Under the pieces are notes generated by a model. The model did not search any database, was not told the origin of the DNA, and saw nothing but the letters and a program-made list of their open reading frames with translations. The position numbers and the translations under genes are program-made. A stretch of 64,000 nt of DNA from CAZHAC01 sp964383855 (GTDB lineage: Bacteria > Chloroflexota > Dormibacteria > Dormibacterales > Dormibacteraceae): positions 1 to 64,000 of the forward strand of contig CAYLIP010000002.1 in assembly GCA_964383855.1 (NCBI GenBank), in the 5' to 3' direction. Numbering within the stretch: position 1 is the stretch's first letter; every line of letters starts with the position of its first letter. Positions 17,167 to 25,342 of the stretch are shown in pieces.

Positions 17167-17889
17167 GTGCGGCAGCTCGACCTCGCTGCAGCGGCGGCGC
17201 TGGTCCCGGACGGGGCATCTGTCGCGATCGGCCGGCCCCCGGCGCTGGCGCTGATCCGGGAGCTCATTCGCAGCGGGCGCCGCGACCTTCACCTCGTCGG
17301 CGTTCCAACCGGCGACATCGGGATCGAGCTCCTAGTCGCCGCCGGCTGCGCGCGCTCACTGGAGTCGTCGGGCGTCGATCTCGGCGAGCGCGGGCAGGCG
17401 CCCGCCTTCGCCCGGGCCGTCGAGGAGGGGCGGCTCCGCGTCTTCGATTCCACCTGACCGGTGATGCTGATGGCGCTCCAGGCTGGAGCGAGCGGTATGG
17501 CATGGACGCCGGTGCCCGGTCTGCTGGGGTCGGACCTCCTGCGCGTCCGGCCCGACTTCAAGGTCGTGGATGATCCCTTCGCCGGCGAGGGCCAGGTGGT
17601 CCTGGTGCCGGCGCTGCGCCCCGACTTCGCCCTCGTTCACGCGCGCCGCGCCGACAGCCGCGGCAACCTGGTCATCGGCACCACCTTCGACGACCGGCTC
17701 ATGATGCAGGCGGCGCGCACCGTGATCGCGACCGCCGAGCGGGTCGCGCCCGATGCCACCGAGCGCCTCCACCGAGACGAGCAGGTGGTGCCCGCGAGCT
17801 TCGTCGACGTGCTCGCGGTGGCGCCCTACGAGAGCACCGGCCGAGCTACCGCGGAGCACCTGGAGAGGGTCGCGGCTGTTCACCCCTGA
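17167..17889 (+). CDS. Two-subunit CoA transferase, alpha subunit; candidate selenoprotein (in-frame TGA at codon 97)
   Basis: The reading frame from GTG 17167 runs to TGA 17887-17889 with one internal TGA at 17455-17457 (codon 97). Both sides belong to one class-I CoA-transferase alpha domain. Before the TGA lie VPDGASVAIGRPPALALIREL and LHLVGVPTGDIGIELLVAAG (ends quoted); after it lie MALQAGASGMAWTPV, LLGSDLL and FALVHARRADSRGNLVIG. The total of 240 residues is normal for the subunit. A perfect 7-bp hairpin follows the TGA at SECIS distance, so selenocysteine (in a ...DST-U-P... setting) is the favoured reading. Nonsense mutation or sequencing error remain possible. It pairs with the beta subunit downstream and resembles GctA/IpdA-type enzymes. 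Substrate unknown. Confidence 0.75.
17474..17490 (+). other. Candidate bacterial SECIS element in CoA-transferase alpha
   Basis: CGCTCCA pairs perfectly with TGGAGCG around the 3-base loop GGC. The loop starts 23 bases after the TGA at 17455-17457. Bacterial SECIS hairpins sit just downstream of the UGA, usually with the apical loop about 16-37 bases away and a G in its first two bases; both conditions hold here. Confidence 0.6.
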
Positions 17890-17896
17890 GGAGCTG

Positions 17897-18577
17897 ATGG
17901 CGGTGCTGATCGCCCGCCAAATCCGCGACGGCGAGAACGTGGGCACGGGAGTCAACTCGCCGGTCCCCGCCTCGGGCGTGCTGCTGGCGCGCGCGCTCCA
18001 CGCCCCCAACGCGCGCCTGCGGATGCCCGGCGCCGAGAGCGCCGAGCCCTTCCACGGGAGCAAGGAATTCTTCGACATGGCCCAGCGCGGCCGGATCGAT
18101 CTCTTCTTCCTCTCCGGAGTCCAGGTCGACCGGCGGGGGAACATCAACCTCCACGTGCTCGGCGATTACGAACGCCCCGAGCGCCGCTTCGCCGGCGCGT
18201 TCGGGTCGGCGATCCTCTACTACGTGGTGCGGCGCGTGATCGTGTTCCGGCTCGAGCACTCGCCGCGCACCCTGGTCGACCGGGTCGACTTCATCACCGC
18301 CTCCGGCGGAGCGGGACGCCCGGACCGGGTGATCACCTCCCGGGCGGTGCTCGCGCCCGGCGCCGGCGGAGAGCTCGAGCTCGCCGAGTACGCGCCCGGC
18401 GAGACCGTGGCCGGCGTGCGCGCCGCCACCGGATGGGATCTCCAGGTTCGTCCCGAGGTGCGCGCCAGCCAGCCGCCGACCGAGCGCGAGCTGGAGCTTT
18501 TGCGCGGGCCCGTGCTCGATCAGGTGGCTGCCGTCTACCCGCGCTACGTGGAGCGCCTCCGGGCGGCGCCGGCGTGA
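17897..18577 (+). CDS. Two-subunit CoA transferase, beta subunit
   Basis: 226 residues from ATG 17897. LIARQIRDGENVGTGVNSPV is the conserved start, RMPGAESAEPFHG lies near the active site, and the core reads QVDRRGNINLHVLG and VDFITASGGAGRPDRV. It forms the alpha/beta CoA transferase with the upstream gene. Relatives usually begin FTP-EELMAV, and here that stretch (LFTPEEL) precedes ATG in frame. The true start may therefore be the CTG at 17876, overlapping the alpha stop, or a small indel may separate the subunits. The next gene overlaps by 4 bases (GTGA). Confidence 0.85.
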   Translation: MAVLIARQIRDGENVGTGVNSPVPASGVLLARALHAPNARLRMPGAESAEPFHGSKEFFDMAQRGRIDLFFLSGVQVDRRGNINLHVLGDYERPERRFAGAFGSAILYYVVRRVIVFRLEHSPRTLVDRVDFITASGGAGRPDRVITSRAVLAPGAGGELELAEYAPGETVAGVRAATGWDLQVRPEVRASQPPTERELELLRGPVLDQVAAVYPRYVERLRAAPA

Positions 18578-20694
18578 CCGGGGCCGAACTGGCCGGCCGG
18601 TTGCTCGAGCCGCGCTCGATCGCGCTCGTCGGCGCGACCGAGGCGTCGCTCTGGTCGCAGAACCTGGTCGCCAACCTCGGGTCGCTCGGGTACCCCGGCC
18701 AACTTCACCTGGTCAATCCCCGGCGGACGGAGATGTTCGGGCGCCGCAGCCACCCCTCGCTGCTGGAGGTGCCCGGCGATGTCGATTGCGCCTACGTCAT
18801 GGTCGGCACCGCGCTCGCCGAGGAGGTGGTCGAGCAGTGCGCCGCCAAAGGGGTGCGTTCGGCGGTCCTGCTCACGGCCGGGTTTCGCGAGGTGGGCGAC
18901 GAGGGCGCAGAGCTCGAGCAGCGTCTGATCGCCCGCTGCCAGGCGGCGGGCATCGGCGTCCTCGGTCCCAACTGCCTGGGCTTCGTGAACTACCAGCTGC
19001 GCTGCGCCGCCTACGGACTGCTGGTGGTGCCGCCGCTGATCGAGGGCGGGGTGGCTCTGATCAGCCAGTCGGGCGCCATGCTGCTGCACTTCCACCGGAT
19101 GGCGCAGGCCCGCGCGATCGGGCTGGCGCGCATGGTCTCGATCGGCAACGAGGCCATGCTGACCTCCTCCGACTTCATCGAGGCTCTCGTCCGCGATCCC
19201 GACGTGGCCGTGGTCGGCGCCCTGCTGGAGGGCATCCGCGACCCGGCCGGCTTCCGCAGAGCCGCGGCGGCGGCGATGTCCGCGGGCAAGCCGCTGGTGG
19301 TCTGCAAGGTGGGCCGGACGGAGACCGCCCAGCGCACGGTCTCCGCCCACACCGGCTCACTGGCCGGCGAGGACGAGGTGATCGACGCCGTGTTCCGGCA
19401 GGACGGCGTGGTCCGGGTGCGGGGGTTGGAGGAATTGGTCGAGACGTGCGCGATGCTGGCCACCAGCGGCTGGCCACGGGGAGGGCGGACGGCGGTGCTC
19501 ACCACCTCGGGCGGCGCCTGCGGCCTCATCGCCGACCTCGCCGAGGCGACAGCGATCGAGCTCCCCGACTTCGCCCCCGAGACCAAGGAGCGCCTGGCCT
19601 CGGTGCTGCCCGTGTTCGGCACCGCTCAGAACCCGCTCGACACCACGGGCGTGATCGTCGACCAGCCCGAGCTGCTCGGAGCCTGCCTCGAGGCGGTGGC
19701 CGCCGAGGGCTCCTTCGACGCCTACCTTGTCAACTCCGACCCGGCCAGGGAGCCGGGGCCCACGCCGGAGCGCATCGAGCGCCGCCTGGCCTCCCTGGCC
19801 GAGGCGCTGGGACGGGTGCCCTTCGGCGCCGTGGTCGCCACCGCCTCGATCGACCTGACGCCCTACTCGCGGGACCTGCTCCTGCGCCATGACCTGCACT
19901 TCGCCAACGGCATGACGCTCGGCGTCCGGGCCCTCGCCCATGCCATCGAGTACGGCAGGGCGCGCGCCCGATGGGAGAGGTCGGTGGCCGGAGAGGCGGT
20001 GGCCGGCGTGCCACCGGCGATCGTGGGGCCCCTGCGGGGCACTCTCACCGAGGCTGAAACCAAGCGCCTTCTTGAGACCTACGGCATCGGCACGCCTGAG
20101 GAGTGGCTGGCGGCGGACGCGGCCGAGGCGGCAGCGGCGGCGGCCTCGATCGGCTTCCCGGTCGTGCTCAAGATCCAGTCGCGGGATATCCCCCACAAGA
20201 CCGAGGCGGGCGGCGTGCGTGTCGGCCTCGGCAGCGCCGGCGAGGTCGAGCGGGCGTTTGCCGAGATCGTCGAGGCGGCGCGCGCCTTCGCCCCGCGGGC
20301 TCGGATCGACGGCGTGCTGGTCGCCCGCCAGGTCGTGCCTGTGGCCGAGCTGATCGTGGGCGTCAAGCGGGATCCACTTTTCGGGCCGGTGATCGCGGTC
20401 GGGTGGGGCGGCATCATGGTCGAGGTCGTGCGGGACGCCGCACTCCGGCTTCCACCGATCAGCCCCGAGGCGGCCGAGGAGATGCTGCGCGGGCTCCGCC
20501 TGGCGCCCGTCCTGGAAGGCGCCCGCGGCCGGCCGCGGGGCGACATCCGCGCTGCCGCCGACGTGGTCACGCGCGTCTCGCGGCTGGCGCTCGACCTCGG
20601 CGACCGCCTCCAGGCGCTGGACGTGAACCCGCTCTTCGTGCTCGCCGAGGGCCAGGGAGCGCTTGCCGGCGACGCGCTCGCAGTGCTCGACTGA
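18574..20694 (+). CDS. Acyl-CoA synthetase (NDP-forming type; CoA-binding, ligase and ATP-grasp domains)
   Basis: 706 residues with the domain order of ADP-forming acetyl-CoA synthetases. A CoA-binding Rossmann domain (1 to about 130, LLEPRSIALVGAT) is followed by succinyl-CoA-ligase-like domains (about 140-440, GVLGPNCLGFVNYQ, ALISQSGAMLLHF, HTGSLAGEDEV) and an ATP-grasp domain (about 490-706, FPVVLKIQSRDIPHKTEAGGV, VNPLFVLAEGQG). It would interconvert an acyl-CoA and free acid with ATP or ADP. As third gene of a CoA-transferase operon it offers a second route to activate or release the same acid. Confidence 0.9.
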   Translation: MTGAELAGRLLEPRSIALVGATEASLWSQNLVANLGSLGYPGQLHLVNPRRTEMFGRRSHPSLLEVPGDVDCAYVMVGTALAEEVVEQCAAKGVRSAVLLTAGFREVGDEGAELEQRLIARCQAAGIGVLGPNCLGFVNYQLRCAAYGLLVVPPLIEGGVALISQSGAMLLHFHRMAQARAIGLARMVSIGNEAMLTSSDFIEALVRDPDVAVVGALLEGIRDPAGFRRAAAAAMSAGKPLVVCKVGRTETAQRTVSAHTGSLAGEDEVIDAVFRQDGVVRVRGLEELVETCAMLATSGWPRGGRTAVLTTSGGACGLIADLAEATAIELPDFAPETKERLASVLPVFGTAQNPLDTTGVIVDQPELLGACLEAVAAEGSFDAYLVNSDPAREPGPTPERIERRLASLAEALGRVPFGAVVATASIDLTPYSRDLLLRHDLHFANGMTLGVRALAHAIEYGRARARWERSVAGEAVAGVPPAIVGPLRGTLTEAETKRLLETYGIGTPEEWLAADAAEAAAAAASIGFPVVLKIQSRDIPHKTEAGGVRVGLGSAGEVERAFAEIVEAARAFAPRARIDGVLVARQVVPVAELIVGVKRDPLFGPVIAVGWGGIMVEVVRDAALRLPPISPEAAEEMLRGLRLAPVLEGARGRPRGDIRAAADVVTRVSRLALDLGDRLQALDVNPLFVLAEGQGALAGDALAVLD

Positions 20695-20736
20695 TCCCGC
20701 CGCCCTGATCGGCAAGAATGGGGCTGTGCGGCGGAC

Positions 20737-21903
20737 ATGCCCGGTCGGAGCGGCTTGAACCGCGACCGGGTGGCCGCCATCGGCGGCGTCGCGGAGTCGG
20801 ACCTGGGTGTCGTGCCCGGCAAGACCTACCTGCAGCTGCAGGCGCAGGCGGCCAGCGCAGCGCTCGCGGATGCCGGCCTCAGCAAGGGCGACGTCGACGC
20901 CGTCTTCGTCGCCGGGGGCGACGACTACGCGCCCGCCATGCGGCTGGCGGAGTACATGGGCATCGTCCCGCGGCATACCGACAGCACCAACATCGGCGGC
21001 GCCTCCTTCGTCGCCCATGCCGCCCACGCCTACGACTCGATCGCACAGGGGCGTTGCGAGGTGGCGCTCATCGCCTACGGCAGCACGCAGCGCTCGCAGG
21101 CCGGCCGAACGCTCGGGCGGTCCGGCGGGATCCGGGGCCCGGCGCAGTTCGAGGTGCCCTGGGGATTGCCGCTGCCGGTGGGCGCCTACGCGCTCGCGGC
21201 CCGGCGTCACATGCACGATCACGGGACCACCGCCGAACAGCTGGCCGAGGTCGCGGTGGCGACGCGGCGCTGGGCCTCGCTCAACCCAAAGGCCTTCTAC
21301 CGGGAACCGATCACGATCGCCGACGTGCTCGCCAGCCGGTGGGTTGCGGAGCCGCTGCACCTGCTCGACTGCTGCCTGGTCACCGATGGCGGCGGCGCGG
21401 TGGTGGTCGTCTCGGCGGCGCGCGCGGCCGGCCTGCCCAAAGCGCCGGTCTGGATCATCGGCCACGGCGAGTCGCACACCCACCTGGGGATCAGCAGCAT
21501 GCCCGACCTGGACGTCACCCCGGCGCGCCTGAGCGGGCGCGACGCCTGGGGGATGGCGGGCATCCGGCCCGAGGAGGTCGACGTCGCCGAGCTCTACGAC
21601 TCCTTCACGATCACGGTCCTGCTGACGCTGGAGGCGCTCGGCTTCTGCGCCCCCGGTGAGAGTGGCGACTTCGTCTCCGGCCAGCGGACGGCTCCCGGCG
21701 GCGACTTCCCTCTCAACACCAATGGCGGCGGGCTCTCCTACTGCCATCCCGGGATGTACGGCATCTTCACGCTGATCGAGGCGACCCGGCAGCTCCGCGG
21801 CGAGCGCGACCAGGCGCAGGTCCCGGGGGCGCGGCTGGCGGTCGCCAACGGCACCGGCGGCGTGCTCAGCAGCGCCGCCACCGTGGTGCTTGCCCGTGGG
21901 TGA
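20737..21903 (+). CDS. Thiolase-like lipid-transfer protein (Ltp2/aldolase type)
   Basis: 388 residues with the thiolase fold, but the position of the nucleophilic Cys reads STNIGGASFVAHA, so the acyl-Cys chemistry of true thiolases is unlikely. This loss, together with a following DUF35 gene, is the hallmark of Ltp2-ChsH2-type retro-aldolases that split beta-hydroxyacyl-CoA side chains. VDVAELYDSFTITVLLTLEALGF carries the Tyr seen in that branch, and the C-terminal NTNGGGLSYCHPGMYG loop is conserved. Partner and role are inferred from neighbours. Confidence 0.85.
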   Translation: MPGRSGLNRDRVAAIGGVAESDLGVVPGKTYLQLQAQAASAALADAGLSKGDVDAVFVAGGDDYAPAMRLAEYMGIVPRHTDSTNIGGASFVAHAAHAYDSIAQGRCEVALIAYGSTQRSQAGRTLGRSGGIRGPAQFEVPWGLPLPVGAYALAARRHMHDHGTTAEQLAEVAVATRRWASLNPKAFYREPITIADVLASRWVAEPLHLLDCCLVTDGGGAVVVVSAARAAGLPKAPVWIIGHGESHTHLGISSMPDLDVTPARLSGRDAWGMAGIRPEEVDVAELYDSFTITVLLTLEALGFCAPGESGDFVSGQRTAPGGDFPLNTNGGGLSYCHPGMYGIFTLIEATRQLRGERDQAQVPGARLAVANGTGGVLSSAATVVLARG

Positions 21904-22285
21904 GCGGCCTTTCCCGGAGCCCGATCCGGACACCGGACGGTTCTGGGAGGCGGTCGCGGCCGGCCGGTTCGAGATCCAGCGCTGCAAGGCCTGCGCCCGG
22001 CACGTCTTCTACCCGCGGCTCCACTGCCCGCACTGTGGATCCGCAGAGCTCGAGTGGGTGAGCGCGAGCGGCCGCGCCACCGTGCATTCCTACACGGTCG
22101 TGCACCGGGCGCCGCCCGCCTTTGCCGAAGAGGCACCCTATGTGGTGGCGCTCGTCGAACTCGAGGAGGGCCCCAGGATGATGACCCGGCTGCTCGGAAT
22201 CGAGCCGGGCGCGGTTGAGATCGGCATGCGCGTGCGAATTGCCATCGAGGGCGATCCGCCGCTTCCGTACTTCAGGAGGAGCTGA
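21896..22285 (+). CDS. Zn-ribbon/OB-fold protein (DUF35, ChsH2-like partner of the thiolase homologue)
   Basis: 129 residues from GTG 21896, overlapping the thiolase-like gene by 8 bases. The rubredoxin-like zinc ribbon CKACARHVFYPRLHCPHCG supplies four Cys ligands (residues about 28-45). An OB-fold follows (WVSASGRATVHSYTVVHRAP, PYVVALVELEEGPRMMTRLLG by ends). Such proteins bind and complete the active site of Ltp2- or thiolase-like partners. TTG 21890 is an alternative start. Confidence 0.9.
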   Translation: MGERPFPEPDPDTGRFWEAVAAGRFEIQRCKACARHVFYPRLHCPHCGSAELEWVSASGRATVHSYTVVHRAPPAFAEEAPYVVALVELEEGPRMMTRLLGIEPGAVEIGMRVRIAIEGDPPLPYFRRS

Positions 22286-22288
22286 CGA

Positions 22289-23053
22289 ATGGGTCGTTTT
22301 GAGGGCAAGGTCGCACTGGTCACCGGCGGTGCCAACGGCATCGGGGCGGCCACCGCCGAGCTGTTCGGGCGGGAGGGCGCCTCGGTGGTCGTGGTCGACC
22401 TCGAGCAGGAGCACGCTGCCGCAGTCGCCGAGCGCATCGCGGGCGCCGGCGGGCGGGCGCTCGGGGTCGCCTGCGATGTGACCAGGAAGGACCAGGTCGA
22501 GGCCGCCGTCAAGCGCGCCACCGACGAGTACGGCCGGCTGGACATCCTCGTCTGCTGCGCCGGCATCATCCGCGACAACCTGGTCTTCAAGATGACCGAC
22601 GACGACTGGCTGGCGGTCATCAACACGCACCTCACCGGCTCCTTCTTCTTCGCCCGCGCCGCGCAGGCGGTGATGACGCAGCAGAACTACGGCAAGATCG
22701 TTCTGCTCTCGTCGACCTCGGCGCTGGGCAATCGCGGCCAGACCAACTACTCGACCGCCAAGGCTGGTCTCCAGGGCATGGCGCGGACGCTGGCGATCGA
22801 GCTCGGGCGCTTCAACATCAACGTCAACGCGGTTGCGCCCGGTTTCATAGAGACCCGCATGACGCAGGAGACGGCGCGCCGGATGGGCGTCGACTTCGAG
22901 GACTTCAAGAAGCTGGCGGCGGAGAACATCCCGGTCCGGCGCGTCGGCCAGCCGGTGGACATCGCCAACGTGGTCGCCTTTCTCTGCTCGGATGACTCCT
23001 CCTTCGTTTCCGGGCAGACCATCTACGCGGCGGGCGGCCCCACCCGAGGCTGA
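22289..23053 (+). CDS. Short-chain dehydrogenase/reductase (FabG-like)
   Basis: A 254-residue classical SDR. It has the cofactor motif TGGANGIG (residues 12-19), an acidic residue after the second strand (VVVDLEQE, favouring NAD), CCAG for the NAG motif, catalytic Ser in LLSSTSALGNRGQ and YSTAK for Tyr and Lys. A strong AGGAGG ribosome site at 22274-22279 precedes ATG 22289, and the DUF35 stop is 4 bases upstream. It probably oxidises the beta-hydroxyacyl-CoA intermediate of the pathway. Confidence 0.92.
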   Translation: MGRFEGKVALVTGGANGIGAATAELFGREGASVVVVDLEQEHAAAVAERIAGAGGRALGVACDVTRKDQVEAAVKRATDEYGRLDILVCCAGIIRDNLVFKMTDDDWLAVINTHLTGSFFFARAAQAVMTQQNYGKIVLLSSTSALGNRGQTNYSTAKAGLQGMARTLAIELGRFNINVNAVAPGFIETRMTQETARRMGVDFEDFKKLAAENIPVRRVGQPVDIANVVAFLCSDDSSFVSGQTIYAAGGPTRG

Positions 23054-23056
23054 GCG

Positions 23057-24619
23057 GTGGCCATCATCGTGTGTCCGCAGCCGGCCGCCGCCGAGGAGGG
23101 CCGAGAGGTGCTGCGCCGGGGCGGCAACGCGGTCGACGCCGCGGTGACCGCCGCCTTTGTCCAGGGCGTGATCGACCCGCAGATGTGCGGGATCGGCGGC
23201 TCCGGCGTGGCGCTCGTTTACGAGGCGGCGACCGGCTCCGTGACCGAGGTCCGCTTTTACGCGCGGGCCGGCGAGCGCGTGCGGCCGGAGCAGTGGGAGC
23301 ACCTCTTCCTGCGCGAGGCGGCCGACCGCTACGGCTATGTGCTGGAGGGATGGGTCAACGATGCCGGCTACGGATCGGTCGCCATCCCGGGGACCGTGGC
23401 CGGTCTGGATGAGCTGCTCAGCCGGTTCGGCACCATCTCCTGGGACCAGGCCATCGGCCCGGCGGTCAGGCACGCTCGCGAGGGCTTCCCGGTCAGCGGA
23501 AGCGTGCGCAATTACTGGATCACCGACTACGGGCCGGACACCGTCAAGAACTGGGAGCGGATCGGCTGGACGCCGGAGTCGAGGCGGATCTACACCAAGG
23601 AGGGCGAGCTCTACGGAATTGGCGAGGTGATCCGCAACGAGGATCAGGCCCGGACGCTCGAGCGGCTGGCGCGGGAGGGTGCTCGCGACTTCTACGAGGG
23701 CGAGATTGCGGCCGCCATGGCCGCCGACTTCGAGCGTCACGGCGGCACGATCACCGGTGACGACCTGGCCGCCTACCGGCCCGAGACCGGCGAGCCGGTG
23801 CGCGGCACGTACCGAGGCTGGGAGCTGGCGGCAGCCGGGCCGCCGGCGGGCGGGACGACCCTGATCGAGATGCTCAATTTCCTTGAGGACTATCCCGGCT
23901 ACCACGGTTCGAGGTGGCCCAGCGCCGGCGCCGCCCTGGCGCGGGTCCGCGCCATGGCCTTCGCCTTCGCCGACCGCGAGCGCTATCTGGCCGACCCGGC
24001 CTTCGCGGACGTCCCGGTCGACCGGCTCCTGGCCAAGGAGCATGCCGGGGCGGCCCGCCGGGCACACGACTCGCCAACCACGACCCACATCTGCGTGGTG
24101 GACGATGCCGGCAACGCGGTGACCATGACGCACACGCTCGGCGCCTCCTCGGGCGTGGTGACGCCCGGCCTCGGTTTCACCTACAACAACTACCTCAACT
24201 GCTTCGACCCCCGCCCCGGGCGGCCCAACAGCCTCCAGCCGGGCAAGACCCGGGTGACCATGATGGTGCCCACGCTGGGCTTTCGCGAGGGCGGCCTGCG
24301 CATGGTCGTGGGGGCACCCGGCGGCACCAAGATCGTGACCGGCGTCCTGCAGACGATCCTGAACCAGGTCGACCACGGCCTGGGCCCCACGGAGGCGGTG
24401 AGCGCACCGCGCGTCGACTACCAGGGCGAGACGGTGCAGGTCGAGCAGCGGATCACGGAGGAGATCTGCGCCGAGCTTCGCGATGCCGGCTACGCGGTCA
24501 ACCGCCGGCCGGTCGGCTACGACAGCTACTTCTCGCGCGTGCAGCTGCTGGTGAGGAACGACCGCTGGGAAGGCGCTTCGGACCCGCGCGGCGATGGCGG
24601 GATCGCGCTCGAGGCCTGA
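23057..24619 (+). CDS. Gamma-glutamyltransferase family protein (cytoplasmic)
   Basis: A 520-residue Ntn-hydrolase of the GGT family. GGNAVDAAVTAAFVQGVIDPQMCGIGGSG (named by ends) is the N-terminal signature. The self-processing nucleophile is the Thr of the TTHICVVD motif (about residue 342-343), and GAPGGTKIVTGVLQTILN is the oxyanion/substrate loop. There is no signal peptide, unlike classical periplasmic GGTs, so it probably acts inside on an amide- or glutamyl-linked substrate. Its start is 3 bases after the SDR stop, so it belongs to the catabolic operon. The real substrate may not be glutathione. Confidence 0.88.
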   Translation: MAIIVCPQPAAAEEGREVLRRGGNAVDAAVTAAFVQGVIDPQMCGIGGSGVALVYEAATGSVTEVRFYARAGERVRPEQWEHLFLREAADRYGYVLEGWVNDAGYGSVAIPGTVAGLDELLSRFGTISWDQAIGPAVRHAREGFPVSGSVRNYWITDYGPDTVKNWERIGWTPESRRIYTKEGELYGIGEVIRNEDQARTLERLAREGARDFYEGEIAAAMAADFERHGGTITGDDLAAYRPETGEPVRGTYRGWELAAAGPPAGGTTLIEMLNFLEDYPGYHGSRWPSAGAALARVRAMAFAFADRERYLADPAFADVPVDRLLAKEHAGAARRAHDSPTTTHICVVDDAGNAVTMTHTLGASSGVVTPGLGFTYNNYLNCFDPRPGRPNSLQPGKTRVTMMVPTLGFREGGLRMVVGAPGGTKIVTGVLQTILNQVDHGLGPTEAVSAPRVDYQGETVQVEQRITEEICAELRDAGYAVNRRPVGYDSYFSRVQLLVRNDRWEGASDPRGDGGIALEA

Positions 24620-24629
24620 CCCTGAGGAC

Positions 24630-25244
24630 CTATGACGGCGCGGGCGGCGAGGGTATCCGGATGCTGACGCCGATCCGGTCGTCGGAGCCGTGCAGCCACT
24701 CCAGCTCACCGCCCATCATCGCCGCCAGCCGCTTGGCGGCCGTTATCCCGGCCGGAATCTGGATTCCGGTGTCGGGGATCGAGAGCCGGATGCCGTTTCC
24801 GAAGCGGTTGGCCTGCAGCCGGACGGCGCCGCCCTCGGCGCTCGCCTCAACGGCGCAGCCGGCCAGGTTGACCAGCATCTGCTCGAACTGGTCGCGGTCG
24901 CCGAGGATCGAGAGCCGGCTCGGCTCGAACTGCAGCCGGACCCTCCTCGACCGCGCCAGCGGCGCCAGCCTCCGGAAGGCGGCGGCGATGGCCTGGTCGA
25001 TTTCGATCACCACGCGCTCGAACACCAGCCCTCCCGGGCGCACATCGCAGTCCGACGTGTAGTCGAGGAGCTGTCCGGCGGCGGCCTCGATGGCGGCCAG
25101 GTAGCGGAGCTGGGCCGGCTTCAGGTTTTCGCGGCTCAGGTGCAGAAGCTGCGCGAAGCCGAGGATGGAGTGCAGCCCGACGCGCAGCCGGGAGGTTGGA
25201 ACCTCCGTGACCTCCTCCGAAGCTGGACTCTCTCGCTGGGACAT
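24630..25244 (-). CDS. Degenerate histidine-kinase-like protein
   Basis: A 204-residue protein with HisKA and HATPase remnants. The dimerisation helix reads TSRLRVGLHSILGFAQLLHLS, where real kinases have H-E-L-R; the phospho-acceptor His is absent at that place. In the ATPase part the N-box is LVNLAGCAVEAS (second Asn lost), and the G1 box is DTGIQIP instead of DTGIGIP. There is no sensor or membrane segment. It is probably not an active kinase; it may bind a receiver or act as an anti-kinase or dimerisation partner. ATG 25244 was chosen over an upstream in-frame codon at 25280. Confidence 0.7.
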   Translation of the reverse strand: MSQRESPASEEVTEVPTSRLRVGLHSILGFAQLLHLSRENLKPAQLRYLAAIEAAAGQLLDYTSDCDVRPGGLVFERVVIEIDQAIAAAFRRLAPLARSRRVRLQFEPSRLSILGDRDQFEQMLVNLAGCAVEASAEGGAVRLQANRFGNGIRLSIPDTGIQIPAGITAAKRLAAMMGGELEWLHGSDDRIGVSIRIPSPPAPS

Positions 25245-25342
25245 CGCGTGTGTCACCGCATTAGACCATGGAAAATCCAAGCAATGAGCGCCTTAAGTCA
25301 GCGCATTTGATGGGAACTCCCCGCCTGGAGCTTGGATTTTCG

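Noticed and set aside
17458..17889. Treating the part after TGA 17455 as a separate gene starting at 17461
   Set aside because: Neither half alone makes a CoA-transferase alpha subunit, the frame is identical, and no ribosome site or promoter precedes 17461.
19357..24709. Very long minus-strand ORFs (876 and 947 codons) opposite the catabolic operon
   Set aside because: They are antisense shadows produced by high GC at third codon positions. Their composition is Arg/Gly/His-rich without domains, while the plus-strand genes are clear enzymes.
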